Below, in pieces: positions 42,825 to 52,341 of a stretch of 53,941 nt of DNA (positions are counted from its first letter, which is position 1; each line of letters starts with the position of its first letter). Both the position numbers and the translations under genes were made by a program. The stretch lies in contig JAVBKF010000121.1 in NCBI GenBank assembly GCA_031554215.1, positions 1-53,941 of the forward strand, written 5' to 3'. The notes beneath the pieces are model-generated. The model did not search any database and was not told where the DNA came from. It saw only the letters and a list, made by a program, of their open reading frames with translations. This stretch comes from JAVBKE01 sp031554215. GTDB taxonomy: Bacteria; Bacillota; Bacilli; JARBTR01.

Positions 42825-43220
42825 TTAGAACGCTAAGCGCTGTGCTTCTCTAAGCTGAAAGCTTCTGACTTCTCTTGGCAAAAATCGTCTGATTTCATCT
42901 TCATTATAACCAACTTGCAAACGCTTTTCATCAATTAAAATCGGTCTTCTCAGTAATCCTGGATTCTGCTGAATCACTTGATACAATTCTTGCAGAGGGC
43001 AATTCTCTAAATCCATATCAAGCTCTTCATACGTCTTTGACCGTGTTGAAATAATTTCGTCTGTTCCTTCTTCGGTCATTCGAAGGATGTTTTTAATTTC
43101 GTCAATACTCATTCTTTCATTGAAAATGTTTCGTTCCACATAAGGGATATCATTTTCTTCAAGCCATGCTTTTGCTTTTCTACAAGAGGTGCAACTAGGC
43201 GTTACGTATAGTGTAACCAT
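42825..43220 (-). CDS. spx: Global redox/stress regulator Spx
   Basis: 131 aa, the exact family length. An ArsC-like thioredoxin fold with the redox switch Cys10-Thr-Ser-Cys13 (MVTLYVTPSCTSCRKAKAWL). Spx binds the RNA polymerase alpha C-terminal domain and activates thiol-stress genes when the CXXC is oxidised; ClpXP degrades it with YjbH. The ATG at 43220 follows AAAGGAGG; a longer frame to 43262 is rejected. The position beside the opp operon matches B. subtilis yjbD. A TATAAT lies about 80 bp upstream. Confidence 0.97.
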   Translation of the reverse strand: MVTLYVTPSCTSCRKAKAWLEENDIPYVERNIFNERMSIDEIKNILRMTEEGTDEIISTRSKTYEELDMDLENCPLQELYQVIQQNPGLLRRPILIDEKRLQVGYNEDEIRRFLPREVRSFQLREAQRLAF

Positions 43221-43635
43221 TTTAATTCCTCCTTTGTTTTTAAGGTAAAATAGATCTCTCAAAAATTACAATTTAGCGAATCTATTAACTACTATTGTCA
43301 TTATACAACATAATTTGACTATTGTGTACACATTTTAGAAAAAAACTTTTAACATTTTAGTCACTTTCTTGCGATAAATAAGAACACTTATTCTTATTCA
43401 GTTCATTTTTCCAAATAAAAACAGTATAAAAACCTCTTTTCCAGAGTAGTTTGTTCATATTTTATCCACAATTAATGAAAATCTTCTACAGTTACAAAGT
43501 GTATGCATTAATATTTGAATAAGACCGACGACTTGGCTATAATATAGACAGTAATGAAAACAAACGGCAACTCAAATGACTTGTGTCCGTTCGGCACGCA
43601 GGGATCAGAATAGACTAGTTAGATTGGAGGCCTAT

Positions 43636-43818
43636 ATGTACATTCTTGACTTCGCTTTAGTTTCACTCTTAATCATTGGCATTACCGCACTACTCGGAGT
43701 GATCAGTAATGGAATCGGCATTCATCTATTTGGAAGAAAGAACCGATCTAAGTTTGTCGATCAATCCGATAAGTCGACTGCAGGATTTAATATGGTTGGT
43801 GGTAATAAGAAATCATAA
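43636..43818 (+). CDS. Small single-pass membrane protein (60 aa)
   Basis: 60 aa, family not recognised. MYILDFALVSLLIIGITALLGV is one membrane helix, followed by a basic segment (FGRKNRSKF) and a polar tail. GGAGG is about 6 nt before the ATG at 43636; a longer frame from 43576 has no site. It lies between divergent spx and convergent oppF, where B. subtilis has yjbB/yjbC, but it does not look like either. The strong hairpin after it is a shared terminator. Confidence 0.65.
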   Translation: MYILDFALVSLLIIGITALLGVISNGIGIHLFGRKNRSKFVDQSDKSTAGFNMVGGNKKS

Positions 43819-43845
43819 ATGCATCAACTATTTGTTAATGGATAG

Positions 43846-43922
43846 AAAAAACCTCACGAGATGTTACTGGTGCCCCAAGCGCTAATTTTTGGGACAATGT
43901 CAGTACAAATCGTGAGGTTTTT
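43846..43922. terminator. Bidirectional terminator between the 60-aa gene and oppF
   Basis: AAAAACCTCACGA and TCGTGAGGTTTTT form a perfect 13-bp stem around a 50-nt loop that has its own CCCAA/TTGGG hairpin. Confidence 0.85.
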
Positions 43923-43959
43923 ACATATGCGATCTTTCGCCAAATACATCCTAAACAAT

Positions 43960-44901
43960 TTAACTTCTATAAGCAGCCTTATATTGTTCAAATTCCTTTT
44001 CAGAGCAGAGGACATGATGTTCCGGAGCGACTTCCCGCATCACCATAACCTCTCCTTCGGCACCTTCGTGGTCCTTCGCAGGATGATAAGCAAACCGGCG
44101 ACGTTTCCGCTCACTATCAGGATCTGGTAGTGGAATCGCAGAAAGTAACGACTTCGTATAAGGATGAAGCGGATTCTTGTAGAGCGCATTACTTGGGGCA
44201 AGCTCTACTAACTTTCCAAAATACATCACGCCAATCCGGTCAGAGATATATTTGACCATTGATAAGTCATGAGCAATAAACAAATACGTTAGCCCTCTTT
44301 CCTTTTGCAATTTCTCGAGTAGATTAACCACCTGTGCTTGGATGGATACATCTAATGCAGAAATCGGCTCATCGGCAATAATGAAATCAGGCTGTACTGC
44401 AAGTGCCCGCGCAATCCCAATTCGTTGCCTTTGACCACCAGAGAATTCATGTGGATAACGACTGGCATGTTCATAACTCAGTCCCACTGTCTCAAGAAGC
44501 TCACGCACCATACTTGTCCGCTGTTCTTTTGACTTAGCAAGCCCATGAATATCAATCCCTTCGGCAATGATATCTTGGACTGTCATTCTTGGATTCAGTG
44601 ATGCATACGGATCCTGAAAGATCATTTGCATTTTCCGATTAAATTCCCTTAAATCTGATCTCTTCTTAATCGAATGAACATCTTTTCCTTCAAAGAGAAC
44701 TTGCCCAGCTGTTGCTTGGTACAAGCGAATAAGCGACCGACCAGTTGTCGATTTACCGCACCCTGATTCACCAACAATACCAAGCGTTTCACCGCGGTAG
44801 ATATCAAATGAGATGTCATCAATGGCACGAACTTCATTCGGTTTACCGACATTAAAATACTGCTTTAGATTCTTTACCTCTACCAGTTTTTCTCTGCTCA
44901 C
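43960..44901 (-). CDS. oppF: Oligopeptide ABC transporter ATP-binding protein OppF
   Basis: 313 aa. Walker A is GESGCGKST, the signature is FSGGQRQRIGIARAL, Walker B is FIIADEPISALD and the switch is IAHDLS. The C-terminal extension with HHVLCSEKEFEQ is the OppF/DppF-type tail. The OppD-OppF pair powers peptide import. Its start overlaps the oppD stop by 4 bp. Last gene of the operon oppABCDF. Confidence 0.96.
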   Translation of the reverse strand: MSREKLVEVKNLKQYFNVGKPNEVRAIDDISFDIYRGETLGIVGESGCGKSTTGRSLIRLYQATAGQVLFEGKDVHSIKKRSDLREFNRKMQMIFQDPYASLNPRMTVQDIIAEGIDIHGLAKSKEQRTSMVRELLETVGLSYEHASRYPHEFSGGQRQRIGIARALAVQPDFIIADEPISALDVSIQAQVVNLLEKLQKERGLTYLFIAHDLSMVKYISDRIGVMYFGKLVELAPSNALYKNPLHPYTKSLLSAIPLPDPDSERKRRRFAYHPAKDHEGAEGEVMVMREVAPEHHVLCSEKEFEQYKAAYRS

Positions 44902-45968
44902 GCCTTCGCACCTCCTACCTCAATTGGTGTCGCGAAATTCCCTGGCATTGCCCGCTGACGACTTTTGACGAACGCAGGTGGTTCCACCTTTGGTGCCTGC
45001 GGGTGCAGCAACCATGTTTTCGCATAATGCGTTTCTGAAAGTTGGAAATAAGGTGGTTCAAGTTCATGATCAATTGCCATTGCATACGGATTTCTTGGTG
45101 CAAACGGGCAACCTTTCGGTGGATTCATTAGATCAGGTGGTGTTCCAGGAATCGCCGTCAGCTCTGTTTGTTCATCCGTATCCAAACTTGGCATCGAGGT
45201 TAAAAGCCCCCATGTATAAGGATGACGCGGATCATAGAATATTTCATCGACAGTGCCAATCTCGACAATTTGACCACCATACATCACCGCAACCCGGTCT
45301 GCTACATTGGCCACAACACCTAAGTCATGTGTGATAAAAATAATTGATGTCTCAATTTTCTCCTGCAAGTCCTTCATCATCTCTAGAATCTGTGCTTGAA
45401 TCGTTACGTCAAGTGCTGTCGTCGGTTCATCAGCGATTAACACTTTTGGATTGCATGCTAGTGCAATCGCAACAACAATCCGCTGTCTCATCCCGCCTGA
45501 AAACTGATGCGGATATTGTTGCATTCTCTCCTCAGCTTTTGCAATACCAACCAGCTTCATAAGATCAAGTGCCCGATTCCGCGCCTCTGCCCTACTCAGA
45601 TGCTGATGTTTCATTAAACCTTCCATGATCTGCTTACCAATTTTCATTGTTGGATTGAGAGAAGTCATTGGGTCTTGAAAAATCATTGAGATGTCTTTTC
45701 CACGCACTTGTTGCATTTCCTTTTCCTTCAACTGCGCGAGGTCTCGCCCGCCAAATAGGATTTCGCCATTTGCGATGCGGCCAGGAGGATCTGGAATCAA
45801 TCTCATGATTGTCTTTACGGTTACGGACTTTCCGGACCCTGACTCCCCTACAATTGCTAGCGTCTCCCCTTTATATAGGTCAAAACTGACACCGCGTACA
45901 GACTTCACTTCTCCTCCATGCGTTTTGAAAGAGACATGCAGATCTTTAACTTCTAGTAACTTTTCCAT
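44898..45968 (-). CDS. oppD: Oligopeptide ABC transporter ATP-binding protein OppD
   Basis: About 356 aa. Walker A is GESGSGKSV, the signature is FSGGMRQRIVVAIAL, Walker B is VLIADEPTTALD and the switch is THDLG. The C-terminal tail with CPFAPRNP and a downstream cysteine-poor end is OppD-like. AAGGAGA lies 9 nt from the ATG at 45968 but only 3 nt from the ATG at 45974, so the former is preferred. Follows oppC after 15 bp. Confidence 0.96.
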   Translation of the reverse strand: MEKLLEVKDLHVSFKTHGGEVKSVRGVSFDLYKGETLAIVGESGSGKSVTVKTIMRLIPDPPGRIANGEILFGGRDLAQLKEKEMQQVRGKDISMIFQDPMTSLNPTMKIGKQIMEGLMKHQHLSRAEARNRALDLMKLVGIAKAEERMQQYPHQFSGGMRQRIVVAIALACNPKVLIADEPTTALDVTIQAQILEMMKDLQEKIETSIIFITHDLGVVANVADRVAVMYGGQIVEIGTVDEIFYDPRHPYTWGLLTSMPSLDTDEQTELTAIPGTPPDLMNPPKGCPFAPRNPYAMAIDHELEPPYFQLSETHYAKTWLLHPQAPKVEPPAFVKSRQRAMPGNFATPIEVGGAKA

Positions 45969-45983
45969 CTTCATTCTCTCCTT

Positions 45984-47036
45984 CTATTTACGCATTTTCG
46001 GATCAATTGCATCACGCAAGCCATCGGCAATCAAATTAAAACTCAGAATAAGGACACTCAGTATTATCGCTGGAATAATCAGCATATAAGGATAGATGAA
46101 TAACACAGGTAACGCATCACTGACCAAACTTCCTAGCGACGCTTGTGGTGCCGGAATCCCGAGTCCGATAAAACTAAGAAACGATTCAAAGAATATTGCA
46201 GAAGGAATCGTAAACATAATCGAAATAATCAGTGGTCCTAGAGAATTCGGTAGTAAATGTTTCAGGATAATCCGGGAGCTTGATGCACCAAGTGTGGTTG
46301 CAGCCATTACATACTCTTGATTCTTCAGTTTAAGAAACTGTCCACGAACAATCCTTGACATACCAATCCAACCGGTCACGACCATGGCAAACACAATTGA
46401 CCAGAATCCTGGTCCGAGAACGAGCATCATTAAGATGACAATGACTAGGAATGGTATCCCAATCAGGATTTCCGAAAATCGTTGCATGATGATATCAACT
46501 TTACCACCAAAATAGCCTGAAATCCCTCCATAAGCAACACCGATACAAAAGTCAATCAGTGCAGCGAGGATACCTATTGCAATTGAAATCCGTGCGCCAT
46601 ACCAAACCCTTGTCCAAATATCTCGGCCAAACTCATCAGTCCCAAAATAATGATAGTCCTCTTCACCAGTCTCCGCGTAATAGTCGATCATTACTGGATC
46701 ACCATTCTCATCAGTTGCACCTGTGATATCAGCCATTTCTCCATCAAATGGGAGCCATGAGACATTCTCCAGTACTGGTATCTTCGGTGGTAAGTATTGT
46801 GTCTTCAGCGTCGGATCTTGTTCCTTATAATCATAAGGCGACACCATTGGCGCGAAGATTGCTAATAGAATAATCAGCGTAACCATGACAAGACCGACAA
46901 GTGCCCCTTTATTCTTCTTTAACCTCACCCAGGCATCCTTCCAGAATGTAAGGCTCGGGCGTGAGATTTTCTCTTGATCTTGCAAAGTAGTCCCAACAAT
47001 TTCAAACATTTCAGGCGTTAAATTTTGTTTACTCAT
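45984..47036 (-). CDS. oppC: Oligopeptide ABC transporter permease OppC
   Basis: 350 aa. An N-terminal cytosolic extension (the OppC_N region, LTFWKDAWVRLKKNKGALVG), then six helices, with the BPD_transp_1 EAA loop seen as EYVMAATTLGASSSRIILKH. The first extracytoplasmic loop is long, as in Opp/Dpp transporters. Start overlaps the oppB stop in an ATGA. Confidence 0.96.
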   Translation of the reverse strand: MSKQNLTPEMFEIVGTTLQDQEKISRPSLTFWKDAWVRLKKNKGALVGLVMVTLIILLAIFAPMVSPYDYKEQDPTLKTQYLPPKIPVLENVSWLPFDGEMADITGATDENGDPVMIDYYAETGEEDYHYFGTDEFGRDIWTRVWYGARISIAIGILAALIDFCIGVAYGGISGYFGGKVDIIMQRFSEILIGIPFLVIVILMMLVLGPGFWSIVFAMVVTGWIGMSRIVRGQFLKLKNQEYVMAATTLGASSSRIILKHLLPNSLGPLIISIMFTIPSAIFFESFLSFIGLGIPAPQASLGSLVSDALPVLFIYPYMLIIPAIILSVLILSFNLIADGLRDAIDPKMRK

Positions 47037-47980
47037 GATTTATCGCCTCCTGCCACACGAATTCTAGGATCAATAATGCCATACAACATATCAATCACAA
47101 AAATAATGATAACGAAAATGAGACTATAGAATATCGCGAGTCCCATGACAACAGAATAATCATTGGTAGTAACCGAAGTAACAAATTGTTCGCCTAACCC
47201 TGGAATGGCAAATATTCGCTCAATAACGAGTGAACCTGTCATAATATTAACCGCTAGTGGTCCTAGAATCGTGATAACAGGAATTAACGCATTACGAACG
47301 CCGTGTTTAAAAATGACATTCCACCTGCTAACCCCTTTTGCTCTCGCAAGCAAAATATAATCCGAACCCAATACCTCTAGCAACTCCGTTCTCATGAAAC
47401 GAGCTGTCGTAGAAATAACAAAAACGGATAACGCTAAGGTTGGTAAGATTGTCTTATCAAATTCTGTGAATGGCGCCGACGGCCATCCCGCAACCGGTAA
47501 CCAGTCAAGCTCTACTGCAAATAGCAATTGCAATATAGAGGCAAAAACAAATGACGGAACGGACACGCCAATGACAGCAATCACAGTTGTTAAGTAATCC
47601 GCCCAGGTATTATGCTTTATCGCTGCAATAATTCCTAAGATTAGGCCAACAATTGTCCCAAATACTAATGCTTGAAAGCCAAGCCTTGCTGAAGCCCAAA
47701 CGCTATCCCCGATGACCTGTGTGACTTCACGCCCCGCAAACTGGAACGACTCACCCATGTCCCCGTGCACAAGATTATTCATATAGTTTGCATACTGAAC
47801 GACTAATGGATCATTGAGTCCATATTGCTCTTCTATTCTTTCTTGTTGCTCCGCTGAAAGTTTCTCCCGGTTCTTCAGTGGTGATCCAGGAATTAGCTTC
47901 ATCATGAAGAACGTCAACGTCGCGATGACAAACAATGTAACAATCATTAATAAAAATCTTTTCAAAGTATACCGTAACAT
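47033..47980 (-). CDS. oppB: Oligopeptide ABC transporter permease OppB
   Basis: 315 aa. N-terminal MLRYTLKRFLLMIVTLFVI, six helices, and the EAA loop YILLARAKGVSRWNVIFKHG. Forms the channel with OppC. The gene starts about 110 bp after oppA; that gap may contain a hairpin that sets a higher OppA level, but I see no strong one. Confidence 0.96.
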   Translation of the reverse strand: MLRYTLKRFLLMIVTLFVIATLTFFMMKLIPGSPLKNREKLSAEQQERIEEQYGLNDPLVVQYANYMNNLVHGDMGESFQFAGREVTQVIGDSVWASARLGFQALVFGTIVGLILGIIAAIKHNTWADYLTTVIAVIGVSVPSFVFASILQLLFAVELDWLPVAGWPSAPFTEFDKTILPTLALSVFVISTTARFMRTELLEVLGSDYILLARAKGVSRWNVIFKHGVRNALIPVITILGPLAVNIMTGSLVIERIFAIPGLGEQFVTSVTTNDYSVVMGLAIFYSLIFVIIIFVIDMLYGIIDPRIRVAGGDKS

Positions 47981-48090
47981 TACCGCACCCCCATTTCTTG
48001 TACATATAGCAGATTGACGAAAGGAGAGTGGATGCGAATAACCGCATATACTCCCCTCCTAGCCGTCAATTATGTTGCCACAAGCTGGTA

Positions 48091-49758
48091 TTACTTAGCG
48101 ATGTATGCATCCTTATAAGTATAATCACCAGCGAAGTTATGCAACATAACGCCTTCAACTTTTGGATTCTCTAGGTATGAATATGATCTTTGGTAAAGTG
48201 GGACAATCGCTTGATCTTCTTCAATCAAGATTTTTTCTGCTTTTTGCATTTCTGTCCAACGCTTTGCAGGGTCGTCAAGTAATGGTCCGTTAGCAGCAGC
48301 GATAATCGCATCGTACTCAGGATTTGAATACATTGATCTATTGAAAGAGTTATTTGTTTCGTATAACTCTAAGAATGTCATTGGATCTGGATAATCTGGT
48401 CCCCATCCAGCATAAGTGATATCATAGTTCAATGCCTTTTGATCTTCGAGCATTGGTCCAAATGGCTTAGGAACAATATTGACTGTTAAACCTTCAAGAT
48501 TCGTTTCAAGCTGTTCTTTAATGAACTCACCAACTTTTTTTGCACTGGCTGTATCATAGTTTAGGAACTCAATTGTGAAAGTATCTTTTCCAAGATCTTT
48601 CTTCGCGAGCGCCCATTCTTTTTTGGCTTCCTCGATGTTAAATACTAGCTCATCTGGGTATCCTTCATGAAATTCCTTGCCATTCTCATCGTAAGCAAAG
48701 TCATCCGGCACAAGATAATCAGTTGGTGTTGAACCGTCACTTAGAATTTTCTCGGTGAAAGCTTCTTTATCAATCGCCATGGCCATTGCTTTTCTTGCAT
48801 GCACATTGGCTAATAATTCATTTTTCTGGTTCATTTTCAAGAAGAATGTTGATGAATCTTTTTCTACCTTGAAATCATCACTGTTTTTATTTTGAGGCAC
48901 TTGTACCGCTGCTAAGTTTGCACGGTCAAGCTCACCTTTGTTATACAGTTGTAAGCGTGTGTTATCATCTTTAATCACTTGAACATTGATCGTGTCTAAA
49001 GTAACATTTTCTTTATCCCAATACTGATCATTTTTCTTATATGACCAGCCTTGCCCATGATCCCAGCTCTCGAGTACAAATGGTCCGTTATATACTTGCG
49101 TATTCGCTTCTTTTGCAAAGTTCTCACCTTGAGACTCTACATACTTTTGGTTTTGCGGCATAAACGTACCGAATGCAAGTAATGATTGCGTATACGGATA
49201 TACTTTTTCCCATGTGATTTCAAGCGTATAATCATCAATTGCTTTCACGCCGAGTTGATCAGCAGGAAGTGCACCTGTGTTGACAGCTTCTGCATTTTTG
49301 ATTGAATACATCATGCTTGCATACTCTGATTTCGTATCTGGTGCAAGCGTACGTTGCCAACCGTAAACAAAGTCATGCGCTGTTACTGGATCTCCATTAG
49401 ACCATTTTGCATCATCGCGAAGGTCAATTGTCCAAACTTTGCCGTCCTCGCTCTTTTTAGGGTCAGCTTTCGCAATACCTGGCTCAACTTTATCGTTCTC
49501 TCCAAGCGTATATAGTCCCTCAAACACGTTACTGAATACGATGAATGAAACCGCATCTGTTGCAGTGGATTGGTCTAAATCTGGAATATCAGCAGTTGAT
49601 GCTAAGTTTAACTCTTGCACTGCAGCTAAATTCTTTTTCCCATCTGTCGTTGATGGCTTCTTGTCCCCAGTAGTTTTTTCGTCACTACCACAAGCAGCAA
49701 GTACTGAACTAAAAACCAAAAGCAGGGCAATCACTAAAAATAAACTTTTCTTCTTCAT
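48091..49758 (-). CDS. oppA: Oligopeptide-binding lipoprotein OppA
   Basis: 555 aa, SBP_bac_5 family. A signal peptide with lipobox LAAC (lipidated Cys23) anchors it outside the membrane. The mature protein has the two-lobe OppA pattern (VEPGIAKADPKKSEDGKVW, then TAHDFVYGWQRTL, and YDITYAGWGPDYPDPMTFLE near the end). Delivers peptides to OppBC. GGAGG precedes the ATG. First gene of the operon; its promoter is at 50004-50032 on the minus strand, giving a leader of about 240 nt. Confidence 0.96.
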   Translation of the reverse strand: MKKKSLFLVIALLLVFSSVLAACGSDEKTTGDKKPSTTDGKKNLAAVQELNLASTADIPDLDQSTATDAVSFIVFSNVFEGLYTLGENDKVEPGIAKADPKKSEDGKVWTIDLRDDAKWSNGDPVTAHDFVYGWQRTLAPDTKSEYASMMYSIKNAEAVNTGALPADQLGVKAIDDYTLEITWEKVYPYTQSLLAFGTFMPQNQKYVESQGENFAKEANTQVYNGPFVLESWDHGQGWSYKKNDQYWDKENVTLDTINVQVIKDDNTRLQLYNKGELDRANLAAVQVPQNKNSDDFKVEKDSSTFFLKMNQKNELLANVHARKAMAMAIDKEAFTEKILSDGSTPTDYLVPDDFAYDENGKEFHEGYPDELVFNIEEAKKEWALAKKDLGKDTFTIEFLNYDTASAKKVGEFIKEQLETNLEGLTVNIVPKPFGPMLEDQKALNYDITYAGWGPDYPDPMTFLELYETNNSFNRSMYSNPEYDAIIAAANGPLLDDPAKRWTEMQKAEKILIEEDQAIVPLYQRSYSYLENPKVEGVMLHNFAGDYTYKDAYIAK

Positions 49759-50003
49759 GCCTTATCCTCCCCTAAGCTTAGAATTGAAATCTTCTGAATA
49801 TTGAAGATGCCAAAATACTGTTTGTTTCAGTCACTACCTCCAGCAGAGGCTAATGAAGAAGGCACCCGGTTAACTAACACTCTATTCTGAAAATATAGAT
49901 AACTTCCAAATTAAGCTATCGTTGCTATCAGGATAGATTGTAAGTGTAACAAAATCCCCCTTAGTAGGCTCCTTTTGAAACATAATTGACATCAACTAGC
50001 TTT

Positions 50004-50032
50004 ATTGTAGAATATGTACTACAGATAATCAA
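50004..50032 (-). promoter_or_regulatory. Promoter of the opp operon
   Basis: TTGATT (50032-50027), 17-bp spacer, TACAAT (50009-50004). The transcript would begin near 49997 with a leader of about 240 nt before oppA. No riboswitch was recognised in it. Confidence 0.6.
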
Positions 50033-50085
50033 GGGATAAGCCTTATCAAAACAGTTTTCAATTGATAACCCAGACTTTTCTATAT

Positions 50086-50115
50086 TTGATAATAGCTGAT
50101 GAAATTCGGTATAAT
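50086..50115 (+). promoter_or_regulatory. Promoter of the DUF3899 gene
   Basis: TTGATA (50086-50091), 18-bp spacer, TATAAT (50110-50115), about 48 bp before the apparent ATC start codon. Confidence 0.65.
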
Positions 50116-50162
50116 CAGAAGTATTCTAAAATAATTGACTGTGAACCAAAAAGGGGGAGACC

Positions 50163-50534
50163 ATCACGAATACCGCAAAGAAGACAGGCGCGTTAACCAT
50201 TGGGTCTATTGCGATAGCTACAGTCTATTCTTTATTTGCCCAATCCAAATTTCTTCTGGCATTTATCAACAGCTACTTTGTATTAGGCATGATTTGCCTG
50301 CTATTGGGACTGATTATTTACATACAAGACGGTGGTTTCTTCTCATTCTTTAAATATTCCTACGGGAAGTTTTTGAGGTCTTTTCAGAAAAGAGAAACGA
50401 TTGAAGAAGAGTACGCGACTGTAGCAGACGACCCACTTGACCAAACCGATTTCCAGCTAAAGTTGCCACTAATATTGACCGGAGCAATTATGTTGATCGT
50501 CACTGTCTCATTATCAGCATTGTCTTTCAACTAA
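50163..50534 (+). CDS. DUF3899 membrane protein with apparent ATC start
   Basis: About 123 aa with three hydrophobic segments: TIGSIAIATVYSLFA, YFVLGMICLLLGLIIYI, and a C-terminal LPLILTGAIMLIVTVSLSAL, plus a central cytosolic FKYSYGKFLRSFQKRE segment. This is the DUF3899 layout. The frame opens after a stop at 50142 and contains no ATG, GTG or TTG before the first helix. The codon after the AAGGGGG site (5-nt spacing) is ATC at 50163, giving (I/M)TNTAKKTGALTIG. The first ATG (50289) is inside the second helix. So either ATC is the initiator or an ATG has been lost. Function unknown. Confidence 0.7.
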   Translation: MTNTAKKTGALTIGSIAIATVYSLFAQSKFLLAFINSYFVLGMICLLLGLIIYIQDGGFFSFFKYSYGKFLRSFQKRETIEEEYATVADDPLDQTDFQLKLPLILTGAIMLIVTVSLSALSFN

Positions 50535-50571
50535 GCGAATAACCACACAGCTGCCTAGCTGATCAGAAATG

Positions 50572-50617
50572 AAAAAAAAACCTATTGGCATTCGTTTATG
50601 CCGATAGGTTTTTTTGC
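50572..50617. terminator. Bidirectional terminator between DUF3899 gene and yjbA
   Basis: AAACCTATTGGCAT-TCGTTT-ATGCCGATAGGTTT with A and T tracts on either side. Confidence 0.9.
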
Positions 50618-50678
50618 TTTCGTGTATCTTTTCCCTCCAAGGCGTGAGCGAACAGCCGAGCTTTTAGTTTGAAACAGC

Positions 50679-51440
50679 TTATTTCATGTAAGGTCGCTCG
50701 CCAATTTCGATATCCCACAATTGTTCCAAATAGTTTTGCCCTTTAATGATTTTTTCACAGAACAGTGTATGTTTTCTCGTCCAACCAACAGAAATTGACT
50801 CATAAAACAAAGACCACACTTCCTCGAAATCTGCAAGACGAGCTTCATGATATTTTTCAGGAAACCATTCAGTAAACCAATAACGGATTTCTGCGACATT
50901 TTGTGAAAGGTAGATATGCTCTAGTGCCAGTAGCAACAACTTCTTGAGCCCTCTTTCTTTCCGCGTCAATCCATACAATACTGATGGATGGGGCGCTAAT
51001 GCATTAATCTCACTGATTTGCGTGGTCGTATACAGCAGATCAAATTCATAATATGTAGCTTCTAGCTTTAAGACCTGTTCGAGAATTTGTTGCTCATGCC
51101 TTGGCACAATCCGGCTCTTACGAATTGGAATGGTGTAACCAATCGTATCAATCGCCATAATCCCAACACCATCAGTTAGTACAGCGCAGTAATCCATCAC
51201 ACTGCGCTCATTTTTCCGTCTCACAAATGACTGTTGATAAATATCCTTCAGTAGTTGACTCGGCAATTCATTCATACCGTTTTCGATTATGTGATAGAAA
51301 TCAGGCTTGATTTTCAATAAAGCAACCTGTTCAAGCAATTCAACGTGATCGCTTTTACGCCATTCATGAAACTCACAGACATTCATCCCGCATTCTTCAC
51401 CTTCAAACCAATTAACCCAAACATCATGGAGATGTAACAT
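50679..51440 (-). CDS. yjbA: YjbA family protein (DUF3603)
   Basis: About 253 aa. The opening LHDVWVNWFEGEECGMNVCE, the middle DTIGYTIPIRKSRIVPRHEQ and the late AEIRYWFTEWFPEKY match B. subtilis YjbA closely. Function unknown; no signal peptide. The ATG at 51440 is preferred, with GAGG 8 nt upstream; an in-frame TTG lies at 51458. As in B. subtilis it neighbours the opp operon, but trpS, which lies between them there, is absent. Confidence 0.92.
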   Translation of the reverse strand: MLHLHDVWVNWFEGEECGMNVCEFHEWRKSDHVELLEQVALLKIKPDFYHIIENGMNELPSQLLKDIYQQSFVRRKNERSVMDYCAVLTDGVGIMAIDTIGYTIPIRKSRIVPRHEQQILEQVLKLEATYYEFDLLYTTTQISEINALAPHPSVLYGLTRKERGLKKLLLLALEHIYLSQNVAEIRYWFTEWFPEKYHEARLADFEEVWSLFYESISVGWTRKHTLFCEKIIKGQNYLEQLWDIEIGERPYMK

Positions 51441-51606
51441 TCGCAAAAACCTCACCAACTCGGTTTATTAATATTCTTTGTAAAATCATTATTGGCAAAT
51501 GGTGGGCAATTCATTCAAAAAAAACAAGTAATCATTACATGAATAGCAATGTAAATTATGGAAAACCCAGTCAAACATTGATAACAAAACAGCCAACGCC
51601 GGACAA

Positions 51607-52341
51607 TTAGATAAAATCATTTGAAGGCGTGGCCAGCATCTTCACCGTCATTGACTTCTTTTTACGGCAATATTGATCGACGAGATGATAACCAACAGCA
51701 TAGCCAGCCATCCTTGGTACAGACCGCAACCCGTACACTAAATCATCATGCTGACTACTACTTTTTTTGATTGAAAAATGGGCTTTGTAGGACGTTTCAA
51801 TCAAGGATTCCATTTGTTTGTCCTCAAATCCTGTAATCCACGGGGCAAGGTATGCCTCTCCGCAAAATTCGGCAACCGCCTTTTCCGCGAGCCCTTCCAT
51901 AATCAATGTGTCCAGCAATGTGTCATTTTCGCCTTTCAACTTATGTAATCTGCATGTATGGTGGTATTCATGGACAAAAAGCGCTTCAAGTTCAGTATCA
52001 CTGATTTGGTTAGGAATAAAGAGAAACACCATGTTCTTAAAAGCAACACCTGATTTCTTTGCCGCTACCAATAAGTTTCCCCGTGATGGCAACATAAACA
52101 CAGGGACGTCAGGTCCCTTCATCCTCTTCCGGTAACAATCAAATAATTCATTCAGCTTTTGCCATTGTTCTTTTTTTTTCATCTGGTTAAATACCTGTTC
52201 AGCTTGCCTATTAAAACTAGCCATGCCATTTTTTCTGAGTTCTCGAATTAGGGAGGCATCCCGCATTTCAAGGTACGTCAAAATTTGCTCCTCAACGGAA
52301 AGCCCAGTTTCCATCCACTTATCTGTCCGAACAATGCTCAT
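51607..52341 (-). CDS. yjaZ: YjaZ-like putative zinc protease (DUF2268)
   Basis: 244 aa. The zinc motif HEYHH (in LFVHEYHHTCRLHKL) is the HExxH of DUF2268 predicted metalloproteases, with a downstream Glu in IMEGLAEKAVAEFCGE. Matches B. subtilis YjaZ in position next to fabF. Substrate unknown; no signal peptide is obvious, so it is probably cytosolic. The ribosome-binding site before 52341 is weak (GGTG). Confidence 0.9.
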   Translation of the reverse strand: MSIVRTDKWMETGLSVEEQILTYLEMRDASLIRELRKNGMASFNRQAEQVFNQMKKKEQWQKLNELFDCYRKRMKGPDVPVFMLPSRGNLLVAAKKSGVAFKNMVFLFIPNQISDTELEALFVHEYHHTCRLHKLKGENDTLLDTLIMEGLAEKAVAEFCGEAYLAPWITGFEDKQMESLIETSYKAHFSIKKSSSQHDDLVYGLRSVPRMAGYAVGYHLVDQYCRKKKSMTVKMLATPSNDFI

